Shown: piece by piece, positions 34,043 to 40,291 of the stretch
Numbering within the stretch: position 1 is the first letter of the stretch
How the letters are laid out: every line of letters begins with the position of its first letter
DNA from: Paenibacillus phocaeensis
Lineage (GTDB): Bacteria > Bacillota > Bacilli > Paenibacillales > Paenibacillaceae
Assembly (NCBI RefSeq): GCF_900021165.1
Contig: NZ_FCOQ01000038.1
Coordinates: forward strand, 161,998-202,288
Length of the DNA: 40,291 nt
Direction: 5' to 3'
Translations under genes and position numbers: made by a program
Notes under the pieces: generated by a model
What the model was told of the DNA's origin: nothing
Database searches by the model: none
The model's input: only the letters and a program-made list of their open reading frames with translations

Positions 34043-36286
34043 TTATTGCTCAACTACCCCAAAATCATCCACATAAACATATGCTGTACCAGGATTCTTG
34101 TAAGCATACACCGTTGCCCTGGTCGCGTCTGCTCCGGTTGTAAAAGGAATGTTTACCATTGTCCAGGTTGTGCTGTCGGAAGTTACAGATGCATCCGTTC
34201 CTTCAAAGTCCTTAACGCCAATCTGAATCTGCTCGCCTATGTCTGCCTTGACCCAAGCGGTACACACATAGCTGGTATTAGAACTTAGCCCCGTAAGGAC
34301 CTGCTCGATCCCATCTTCTCCGGGTCCCAATCTAGCACTCTTAGAGCCGCTTCTTGGTACCGATACACTGGCGGCAGTTTCCGAATGTGTTGCTGCCCAT
34401 GGTGAGACTACTCCTTTCTCAAAATCAGATTGCCTTACTTTATTAACATAAAGTAAGCTGACGGTTTCAAAAACCGGGTCCGGAGGTGAAGAAAAATTGT
34501 GACCGGCAGTCCAGTCCGTTCCACCGAACTCATATGCTCCAATATCCGGTGCCGCACCAACATAATCATCCGTGATTCCTGAGATTACAATCCCTGCATT
34601 AATAGCTGGAGAAGCAGACTTCAATCTGAAATCATATGCTTTCGGATTCACAAATAACGGATTGGTTTCTGACGTCATATTATTTCCCTCGATATGAGTA
34701 CCAGGCAGTGTAAAGTCTGTAGTAAAGATATTGTTGAAAATTCGGTCGCCATACATATCCGACTGAAAATGACTTCCCCAATGCCCTACATTACCGTTAC
34801 TGTAGGTGGTATTGTTATAAATCAGGTTAAAATTACTGGGCGTATTCAATCTTATCCCTGTATAGTTTCCCCATACAACATTATGATGCACAATATAGCC
34901 CTTGCTCCCGTTATCCAGATAGATCCCAGTACCGGAATAATTCTTTGCTAGATTATCATGGATGTAATTATGATGAATTACCGTCCCTTGCCCATCCCAG
35001 GCAAATTCATAGAGTATTCCACAGTCTTTTGTCAGCTTTCCCGCATTGTACAGATTATTATATTGTATCCGGCTGTTTTGGGTAGGCATAAAGATCAGAT
35101 GACGTCCAGCGTTATACACCGTATTATGACTGATTAGATGGTTTGCCCCCAAAAGATAGATTGCCGGAATATCCGCTGCCGAATAATTGGCTTCATGAAT
35201 AAGATTATTAATTACCTTATTTCCTGTTCCTTGTATACTTACCAGATTACCGGAACTGTAGGTCAAAGTACTATCTCTAAGCTCATTATGGGTACCGGAC
35301 ATAAATATTCCTGTACTGTATTGGCTGGTGACATCCGTATCATGACTGACATATTCCGCAATCATATTAGAAACTTTACAGTAATTAGAATCGGCCATTT
35401 TAATGCTGGAGGCAAAGATATTAATTCCGGTAATATTTATGTAAGAGCGGGAACTTAAATCAAATGCATAAATCCGCTTCTTTGCTTCTACTGTCAAAGT
35501 ATTCGGATCAACTCCACCAGGTGCCCATAAGTAAAGTCTGCCGGTCGTGCTGTCATAATACCATTCTCCCGCACTGTCAAGATCTTCAAGATTACCAGTA
35601 ATATAATAGCTGTTACCGCCTGTCGCTGCAGTAGCCATTTGATCAAAGGTTATTGAGCCATTACTTGAGCCGGTGATAGTACTTTTATAAGATTTGTAGC
35701 CTGTTCCCGGAACACTCCAAACCATCTTGCCAACCCAGTATCCAGGTGCCTGAGTTAAGTCCCCATCCTTGATGGTTGTAGTGGAACCGGAATCAACCGT
35801 TGCATATGTTGAATTTAAGGGATCAAGTGTTGGTGAATTGGGCCATCTGGCTTCAAATTGCATTTGCTTATTAACAAATATCTGATCCTTTGTTCCAAGG
35901 GAATCCGCCATTTCTGCATAATAGATGGATCCGGAGTAATTTTTCCACCCCGTAACCGGATCAGCACCGGATACCGTTACGTCCTCTCCTGGATAAGCCT
36001 TAAAGTTTATGGGATTTGCAGAAGTCCCGGAAGTATGAAGTGTTACTGTTTCCCGGTATGTACCGCCTCGTATGATGCAGGTATCTCCGGCTGTCAGGGT
36101 ATCCGCTGCCTTTTGTAGGGTTCTCCATGGATTTGATAATGTACCCGTTCCAGTGATGTCATTCCCCGTTGTAGAAACATAATATACGGAATTTGCCTTT
36201 ACAGTTTCCCCACCCAGATGAAAAGTAAATACATAAACCACCATAATTACAACTAAAAATCTAATGCCTGTTCTCTTTCTCACCAC
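34043..36286 (-). CDS. Secreted right-handed parallel beta-helix protein with C-terminal carbohydrate-binding domain
   Basis: A 747-residue secreted protein. The signal peptide covers about residues 1-32. A DUF1565/pectate-lyase-like start follows (YYVSTTGNDITGTGTLSNPW, then TLQKAADTLTAGDTCIIRGG), then many beta-helix rungs of the type HNELRDSTLTYSSGNLV, HLISHNTVYNAGRHL and YIVHHNVVWGNYTGI, and SPAINAG..DIGAYEFGG near the end of the helix. The last 130 residues resemble a CBM4/9/22-type jelly roll (SDFEKGVVSPW ... VYVDDFGVVEQ). Such proteins are polysaccharide lyases or hydrolases, for example on pectin or alginate; the catalytic class cannot be fixed. The start is GTG at 36286 with GGGAGG five bases before. 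It is transcribed alone and lies in AT-richer DNA. Confidence 0.87.
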   Translation of the reverse strand: MVRKRTGIRFLVVIMVVYVFTFHLGGETVKANSVYYVSTTGNDITGTGTLSNPWRTLQKAADTLTAGDTCIIRGGTYRETVTLHTSGTSANPINFKAYPGEDVTVSGADPVTGWKNYSGSIYYAEMADSLGTKDQIFVNKQMQFEARWPNSPTLDPLNSTYATVDSGSTTTIKDGDLTQAPGYWVGKMVWSVPGTGYKSYKSTITGSSNGSITFDQMATAATGGNSYYITGNLEDLDSAGEWYYDSTTGRLYLWAPGGVDPNTLTVEAKKRIYAFDLSSRSYINITGINIFASSIKMADSNYCKVSNMIAEYVSHDTDVTSQYSTGIFMSGTHNELRDSTLTYSSGNLVSIQGTGNKVINNLIHEANYSAADIPAIYLLGANHLISHNTVYNAGRHLIFMPTQNSRIQYNNLYNAGKLTKDCGILYEFAWDGQGTVIHHNYIHDNLAKNYSGTGIYLDNGSKGYIVHHNVVWGNYTGIRLNTPSNFNLIYNNTTYSNGNVGHWGSHFQSDMYGDRIFNNIFTTDFTLPGTHIEGNNMTSETNPLFVNPKAYDFRLKSASPAINAGIVISGITDDYVGAAPDIGAYEFGGTDWTAGHNFSSPPDPVFETVSLLYVNKVRQSDFEKGVVSPWAATHSETAASVSVPRSGSKSARLGPGEDGIEQVLTGLSSNTSYVCTAWVKADIGEQIQIGVKDFEGTDASVTSDSTTWTMVNIPFTTGADATRATVYAYKNPGTAYVYVDDFGVVEQ

Positions 36287-36400
36287 TGCTTACCTCCCGT
36301 AATGAATTTTGTTTTTTAGATAAGGATTTTACGCCAGGGCTCAAATTCACTGCCAGGTATGTTCTAATATAGGAATTTATGTATATAGGCCCTGATTATT

Positions 36401-36420
36401 TTATCGACTTATATCGACAA
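36401..36420. promoter_or_regulatory. Tandem ATCGAC boxes upstream of the beta-helix gene
   Basis: ATCGAC at 36403-36408 and 36413-36418 are exactly 10 bp apart within TTATCGACTT-ATATCGACAA, about 115 bases before the GTG start. A one-turn direct repeat suggests a response regulator site; the GTCG core recalls the repeats before the hybrid kinase. Confidence 0.35.
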
Positions 36421-36484
36421 AAGGTTAATGATTCGTGAAAATTCGATCATCGAGGAAGCGGATAACGCCTCAGACTAAAATGTT

Positions 36485-36519
36485 AAAAAGCGGACCGCCA
36501 ACTGTCAGGCGATCCGCTT
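36485..36519 (-). terminator. Orphan terminator beside the sugar-binding protein remnant
   Basis: AAGCGGACCGCC and GGCGATCCGCTT (36488-36499, 36508-36519) pair with one mismatch and are followed leftward by five T. The only coding trace to its right is a degraded gene, so it is probably that gene's old terminator. Confidence 0.85.
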
Positions 36520-36568
36520 CTGCTTGCTCATTAGAAATTAAATTGTTCGACGTTTTCCTTCGTAAATT

Positions 36569-36676
36569 CGGTCGGCGGGCGCCGACGAGCGCCACTTGGC
36601 CTTGCAGGCCTTTCTCTTGAATCGCTTGCGCCGCGCCAAGCGGAGCGACCCTCGAGTATGCCATAATTCCCTTCAA
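36569..36676 (-). pseudogene. Remnant of a sugar ABC transporter substrate-binding protein
   Basis: A minus-strand stretch of about 36 codons reads LKGIMAYSRVAPLGAAQAI, then QEKGLQGQVALVGARRPN, and is then followed by unrelated sequence. This resembles the inner part of periplasmic-binding-protein-like rhamnose or autoinducer-2 binding proteins, where LKGI..., AAAQAL and GKVALTG occur. A TGA lies in frame a few codons upstream, and no start or ribosome site exists. With the terminator at 36485 it looks like the leftover of a deleted gene. The match is by eye only. Confidence 0.5.
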
Positions 36677-36744
36677 ATCTCTGTTTCACTATTATCAAAC
36701 ATTGGTATCACTTTAGAAATCCCTAGTAAACACTCAGGTTAAAA

Positions 36745-37278
36745 TTACTGGGTACAATCCATATCCTCTAAGAGTGAAGTAAACCATTCTAAATTTACCA
36801 AATGGTGTGAAACCGAGTTCTCTAGCATCTTTCTAAAATATAGTGGGTGTTGATGTTCACCTTCCAAGGCATTCTTTAATAATTGAATTTTCGCTTCAGT
36901 CTGCTCAATTTGAATTTTAATAAGCTTGACCATATTATCGCTTTTGTATTCCTTAGCAAATAAAAGTGCTGCATAAAAGGACAGGTTAACATACTCCGTT
37001 TTTGCGCCGTACTGGTACATCAATTTTTGAAACTCGGCTTTCCCAAGTTCTGTGATAACATAATGGTGACTTTCCCGGCTTTGTTCCGACTGAAGAACCT
37101 GCTTAATTAAATTTTTCTCTTCCAACTGCTGAAGATTATAGTAAAATGACCCCTTCGTGAAATTTACAATATATTTGTAGTGCCTTTCTTCCATTTGTGT
37201 CAGGAGCTCGTATCCATGGGATCCCGGATTTTGCATTAATAGTCCTAAAATCAGTAATGGAATCATTCTATGCCTCAC
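36745..37278 (-). CDS. PadR-family transcriptional regulator
   Basis: A 177-residue DNA-binding protein. Residues 1-85 are the PadR winged helix: IPLLILGLLMQNPGSHGYEL, then FTKGSFYYNLQQLEEKNLIKQV and SRESHHYVITELGKAEF. The rest is the helical dimerisation part. PadR proteins are mostly repressors released by small phenolic or antibiotic-like ligands. The gene starts with GTG at 37278, overlapping the TAG stop of the esterase gene by one base, so the two are coupled; an ATG four codons in is an alternative. A perfect 16-bp palindrome within the promoter of this operon is its likely binding site, giving autoregulation. Confidence 0.9.
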   Translation of the reverse strand: MRHRMIPLLILGLLMQNPGSHGYELLTQMEERHYKYIVNFTKGSFYYNLQQLEEKNLIKQVLQSEQSRESHHYVITELGKAEFQKLMYQYGAKTEYVNLSFYAALLFAKEYKSDNMVKLIKIQIEQTEAKIQLLKNALEGEHQHPLYFRKMLENSVSHHLVNLEWFTSLLEDMDCTQ

Positions 37279-38105
37279 TATTCGCTGATAAGTTTTTCGA
37301 AAGAAAGTTTCCCAAGCGCAAAGTCCATCTGTTTCACAAACATCAATTCATTTGGTGTATGCTTTCTTGCAATAAGTCTATCCAAAAGCTCAGCCTCGTG
37401 ACTTAGTGGTGCTAAAATGTGAGTTTTTTTATCGAACGCTTCAAAATAGCGCAGACCAAAATATCTTTGAGATAATGCATTCACATGAATACCATCTGGG
37501 TTCGCTGTCAACCCCTGCGCAGACACAAAATAACAATGTTCTTGCTCAAAAGCAAATTTTTGAAGGCAATCGTTTATACGATCATACTCGACGCAGTACT
37601 GCCCAAATCCTGTTTTACCTAAAAAGTCCCCTAAGCCGCCAATGATGAAGGGGATTTCCGGAACATTAAGAATATCTCTAAGCGCTTGTACGATTACCAA
37701 TAACTTGTCATAATACACTTTGTATTTGGCATCTGAACTGTCACTTTCTCCTTGATGCCACAGAATACCTGTCAAGGTGCTATGTTTCATGGCGAATTTG
37801 GCTTCGCTGATGGCATGCTGAAAAAGCTCACCGTCAACAGACCAGTCATCTAGCGAGCTTCCACCTTCGGCACATGGTATTAGGCCAATCGTACCTTCCG
37901 GATACTTTGAACACCATGCATCTGCAAATGAAGCCGCCAAACTTACGCCAGAAACAGGCCGATCATAGTTCACAGGTTCCATCATCATTTGCCATCTGCC
38001 ATTGCGCAACATTTGTATCCGTTCGTTTATAATAGGGGGTACGTCGTGCAAAAAGCCTCTACCGGCCATATTGGATTGCCCTATCATCAAAAAAGATTTT
38101 ATCAT
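37278..38105 (-). CDS. SASA/CE6-like SGNH carbohydrate esterase
   Basis: A 275-residue enzyme of the sialate O-acetylesterase/acetylxylan esterase (SASA, CE6-like) group. Catalytic blocks are clear: Ser11 in MIGQSNMAGRG, the WHQGESD block (116-122), and Asp204/His207 in DGIHVN. Such enzymes remove acetyl groups from sugars such as acetylated xylan or sialic acid. No signal peptide is seen, so it would act in the cytoplasm on imported oligosaccharides. The ATG at 38105 follows GGAG at six bases; the frame is open seven codons further up without a ribosome site. It is the first gene of an operon with PadR, preceded by a near-consensus promoter with a palindromic operator. Confidence 0.87.
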   Translation of the reverse strand: MIKSFLMIGQSNMAGRGFLHDVPPIINERIQMLRNGRWQMMMEPVNYDRPVSGVSLAASFADAWCSKYPEGTIGLIPCAEGGSSLDDWSVDGELFQHAISEAKFAMKHSTLTGILWHQGESDSSDAKYKVYYDKLLVIVQALRDILNVPEIPFIIGGLGDFLGKTGFGQYCVEYDRINDCLQKFAFEQEHCYFVSAQGLTANPDGIHVNALSQRYFGLRYFEAFDKKTHILAPLSHEAELLDRLIARKHTPNELMFVKQMDFALGKLSFEKLISE

Positions 38106-38163
38106 CGTACGCTCCATTCTAAGCAATTACACGAACTCAATAGGAACTGCTTATAACTTGAGA

Positions 38164-38191
38164 TTTATAGTCTAATTAGACTACATGTCAA
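38164..38191 (-). promoter_or_regulatory. Promoter and palindromic operator of the esterase-PadR operon
   Basis: Minus-strand -35 TTGACA (38186-38191) and -10 TATAAA (38164-38169), 16 bp apart. The spacer and the edge of the -10 are occupied by the perfect 16-bp palindrome TAGTCTAATTAGACTA (38168-38183). A repressor bound there would block RNA polymerase; PadR encoded in the same operon is the obvious candidate. Confidence 0.75.
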
Positions 38192-38200
38192 TAAAAATAA

Positions 38201-38998
38201 CTACTGGTTGTTTAAATAGTTATTTATATGTGCATTTACTTCATCCGGATTATCTTGATTTGAATTATGACCTGCATTTGATATCATATAAAATGTACAG
38301 TTTAGTTCTGAATCTGCCCATGGTTTTGCTATCTTACGTATATTTCCAGATGCGTCTTTATCACCGCACAGCAACAGAAATGGAACTTTAATTTTATATG
38401 CAGCATCCTCGTGTAAGCATTTTGTAACCTCAATTAATATCTCAATCAAAGCTTTCTTTCCAACCTTTAAAAAGCATTCTGCAACGTATTCTTTTACTTC
38501 CTGTCGTAGACCGCATGCATCTGCACTCTGTTTGACCAGTGTCTTCCATGGATAAAGCGTAAACATTGGTTTAGTAAAAGAGAGCATTAGTTTTTCTGTT
38601 CGGCTCAATTTTGCTGTATTATTCGTACAATCTATCAACACAAGACCAAGAACTTTTTCCGGATAATAGTAGGCAATATCCTGAGCAAGATTACCGCCCA
38701 TGGACTGCCCGATAAACACTGCTTTATTGATTTTTTCTGCATCCATTATCTTAAGCAAATCATCCAGCAGCTGCTTCATTGAGAATTTCCCTGTATTCGG
38801 CACAGATTTCCCATGTGAACGGGCATCCCACATGAGTATATTATACTCTTTAGGCACTATTTTTACTTGTTCGTCAAACATTCTGTGGTCAACTCCCGCA
38901 CCATGCAAGAAAACGACCCATTTATCCGCATTTTCTTTTATTTCTATACGATAGAAAATAGAACAACCCAAATATTCTAGCGTCTTATTTTCAAACAT
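38201..38998 (-). CDS. Alpha/beta hydrolase
   Basis: A 265-residue cytoplasmic hydrolase. Catalytic signs: oxyanion-hole loop FLHGAG, nucleophile Ser99 in FIGQSMGGNLA, acid Asp215 in LLCGDKDASGN, and base His244 in SNAGHNSNQDNP. It belongs to the broad family of esterases, lactonases and haloperoxidase-like enzymes; the substrate cannot be told. The ATG at 38998 has AAGGAG at nine bases, better than the in-frame ATGs upstream. It ends just before the promoter of the esterase-PadR operon and runs the same way, so read-through could link them. AT-rich like its neighbours. Confidence 0.88.
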   Translation of the reverse strand: MFENKTLEYLGCSIFYRIEIKENADKWVVFLHGAGVDHRMFDEQVKIVPKEYNILMWDARSHGKSVPNTGKFSMKQLLDDLLKIMDAEKINKAVFIGQSMGGNLAQDIAYYYPEKVLGLVLIDCTNNTAKLSRTEKLMLSFTKPMFTLYPWKTLVKQSADACGLRQEVKEYVAECFLKVGKKALIEILIEVTKCLHEDAAYKIKVPFLLLCGDKDASGNIRKIAKPWADSELNCTFYMISNAGHNSNQDNPDEVNAHINNYLNNQ

Positions 38999-39186
38999 TA
39001 TGCTTATCTCCTTTTTTCCATTCATCACGGGCTTTTTCATGAATAGAATACATCAACTGGTACCATTCCCAGAAGGTTGCTTCGGTTATAAGTAATACGG
39101 ATATATGGTGGACATTGACCACTCTTGGCTTGCACTTGCACTACATATACAATGTCATCTATAAAACACCCCAAAAAATTGGGCTG

Positions 39187-39208
39187 AAAAACCACAACAT
39201 ATTGTGGT
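39187..39208 (-). terminator. Terminator of the rRNA methyltransferase gene
   Basis: ACCACAA and TTGTGGT (39191-39197, 39202-39208) pair around a 4-base loop and run leftward into TTTTT. It starts 12 bases past the stop codon. Confidence 0.85.
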
Positions 39209-39220
39209 CGTACCCCATTA

Positions 39221-40291
39221 TTACTTGTCTCGACCACATTTCGTCATCATAATTATCGTCTCAACGTGCACCGTATGCGGGAACATATCGACCGGAGTGA
39301 CCTCAACTGTCCGGTACCCGCCATCCTCCAGAATACGCAGATCGCGGGCTAGAGTGGCGGGGTTGCACGATACGTACACCACGCGCTCCGGCTTCATTTC
39401 GAGGATGGTGTCCAGCAGGCGCGGGTCGCAGCCTTTGCGGGGCGGGTCGACGACGATGACATCGGCTTCGATGCCCTGTTCTTTCCAGGCCGGGATGACG
39501 TCTTCGGAAGCGCCAACCTCAAAGGTGACATGATTCATCCCATTCAATTCAGCGTTAACGCGGGCGTCTTCGATCGCCTCTTTGACAATCTCCACGCCGT
39601 ACACGCGCTTGGCATGTTGCGCCAGAAACAGGGAAATGGTACCGATGCCGCAATAAGCGTCGATGACCGTCTCTTGGCCGGTCAGACCGGCGTACTCCAC
39701 CGTTTTGCCGTACAGCACTTCCGTTTGCACCGGATTCACCTGGTAAAAAGATCGCGCCGAGATCGCAAACTGCACCTCGCCGATATAATCATATATCACG
39801 TCACGCCCCCACAGGACGCGCGTTTCGTCCCCGAAGATAACGTTGGTTTGCTTCGTGTTTACGTTTTGGCAGATGCTAACCACCTGCGGGATTTGCTCCC
39901 GAATGAGGCCGATCCAGGCATCGGCATGCGGAATCTCACGCCCGTTGGTGACGAGAACCAGCATCATCTCGCCCGTGCGGAACGCCTTCTTCACCACGAC
40001 ATGGCGCAACAAACCGCGCCCGGTCTCCTCGTTGTAGGCGGTGACGCCGAGCTGACGGCCGATCGCTTTGACGCGGGATACGACATCGTCGTTATGTTCG
40101 TGCTGAATCAGACACGTCTCCATATCGACGATGCGGTGACTGCCCCGCGCGTAGAAGCCGCCGACCAGCGCGCCGTCGGTGACGCCGATCGGCACCTGCG
40201 CCTTGTTGCGGTAGCGCCAAGGCTCGGCCATGCCGAGCGTCGGCCGCACGACGACGGCAGCCCCGTCGTCCGCGCGCCCCGCGGCGCTGGC
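39221..40291 (-). CDS. rlmD: 23S rRNA (uracil-C5)-methyltransferase, RlmD/RumA type, partial
   Basis: The 3' 356 codons of an rRNA methyltransferase gene; the 5' part, with the TRAM domain and iron-sulfur cysteines, lies beyond the right edge. The frame is open to position 40291, so the GTG at 40249 is internal. Family signs are GMAEPWRYRNKAQVPIG, FAISARSFYQVNPVQTEVLY, SAM-binding DAYCGIGTISLFLA, VDPPRKGCDPRLL and the catalytic Cys in YVSCNPATLARDL. It methylates C5 of a uridine in 23S rRNA (U1939 or U747 in known members; Bacillus has one enzyme for both). The tail KCGRDK is unusual. GC-rich like the conserved parts of the window, in contrast to the block on its left. Confidence 0.93.
   Translation of the reverse strand, partial: ASAAGRADDGAAVVVRPTLGMAEPWRYRNKAQVPIGVTDGALVGGFYARGSHRIVDMETCLIQHEHNDDVVSRVKAIGRQLGVTAYNEETGRGLLRHVVVKKAFRTGEMMLVLVTNGREIPHADAWIGLIREQIPQVVSICQNVNTKQTNVIFGDETRVLWGRDVIYDYIGEVQFAISARSFYQVNPVQTEVLYGKTVEYAGLTGQETVIDAYCGIGTISLFLAQHAKRVYGVEIVKEAIEDARVNAELNGMNHVTFEVGASEDVIPAWKEQGIEADVIVVDPPRKGCDPRLLDTILEMKPERVVYVSCNPATLARDLRILEDGGYRTVEVTPVDMFPHTVHVETIIMMTKCGRDK

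Noticed and set aside
39037..39237. A 66-codon minus-strand frame between the hydrolase and the methyltransferase
   Set aside because: It runs through the intrinsic terminator at 39187-39208 and overlaps the methyltransferase stop; nothing in it is recognisable.

Overview
The window looks like chromosomal DNA of a Gram-positive, probably Paenibacillus-like (Paenibacillaceae) soil bacterium. The signs are two S-layer-homology (SLH) surface proteins, lipoproteins with Gram-positive leaders, strong AGGAGG-type ribosome sites, a GH11 xylanase close to Bacillus XynA, cre-like and Fnr-like sites of the Bacillus type, and intergenic dyad repeats. This assignment is inference; there is no rRNA or tRNA in the window to fix it.

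Layout: 1-478 is the start of a secreted F5/8-type protein (cut by the window edge). 940-3113 carries a DEAD-box RNA helicase and a GNAT acetyltransferase, separated by a cluster of AATAAGG dyads. 3360-6900 is a heterodimeric ABC exporter pair on the + strand with one degenerate and one consensus ATPase. 6998-9731 holds a CarD-family regulator with a terminator-like leader, a lipoprotein flavoprotein reductase behind an ideally placed Fnr box, and a small hydrophilic protein. A 104-bp tandem dyad array follows (9741-10108). From 10133 to the end every gene is on the minus strand: AlkD-like repair protein, SUMF1-fold lipoprotein, xylanase, a DUF485 protein plus acetate-type symporter, an NSS transporter, a BTAD response regulator with a two-kinase hybrid sensor, an SLH protein, a chitin-binding/crystallin/transglycosylase protein, a tRNA-dihydrouridine synthase and a second SLH protein.

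From about 29.6 to 39.2 kb the DNA is visibly AT-richer and looks like an accessory block: an ABC-2 exporter beside a VanR/VanS-like two-component system (no vanHAX in the window), a parallel beta-helix carbohydrate-active protein, a CE6/SASA-like esterase overlapping a PadR repressor, and an alpha/beta hydrolase. Remnants of a sugar-binding protein (36.6 kb) and of an MFS exporter (24.1 kb) show past gene loss. The window ends in the GC-rich gene for an RlmD-type 23S rRNA methyltransferase, cut at its 5' end.

Themes: extracellular polysaccharide and cell-wall work (xylanase, esterase, beta-helix, transglycosylase, SLH proteins, F5/8 protein), transport, and local regulators. The best leads are the VanRS-like/ABC module with a shared 10-bp box, the PadR palindrome lying inside a consensus promoter, the class II Fnr promoter of an exported flavoprotein, the 104-bp nested-dyad array, the double-kinase sensor and the crystallin-transglycosylase fusion. 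I found no clearly new defence or mobile system.
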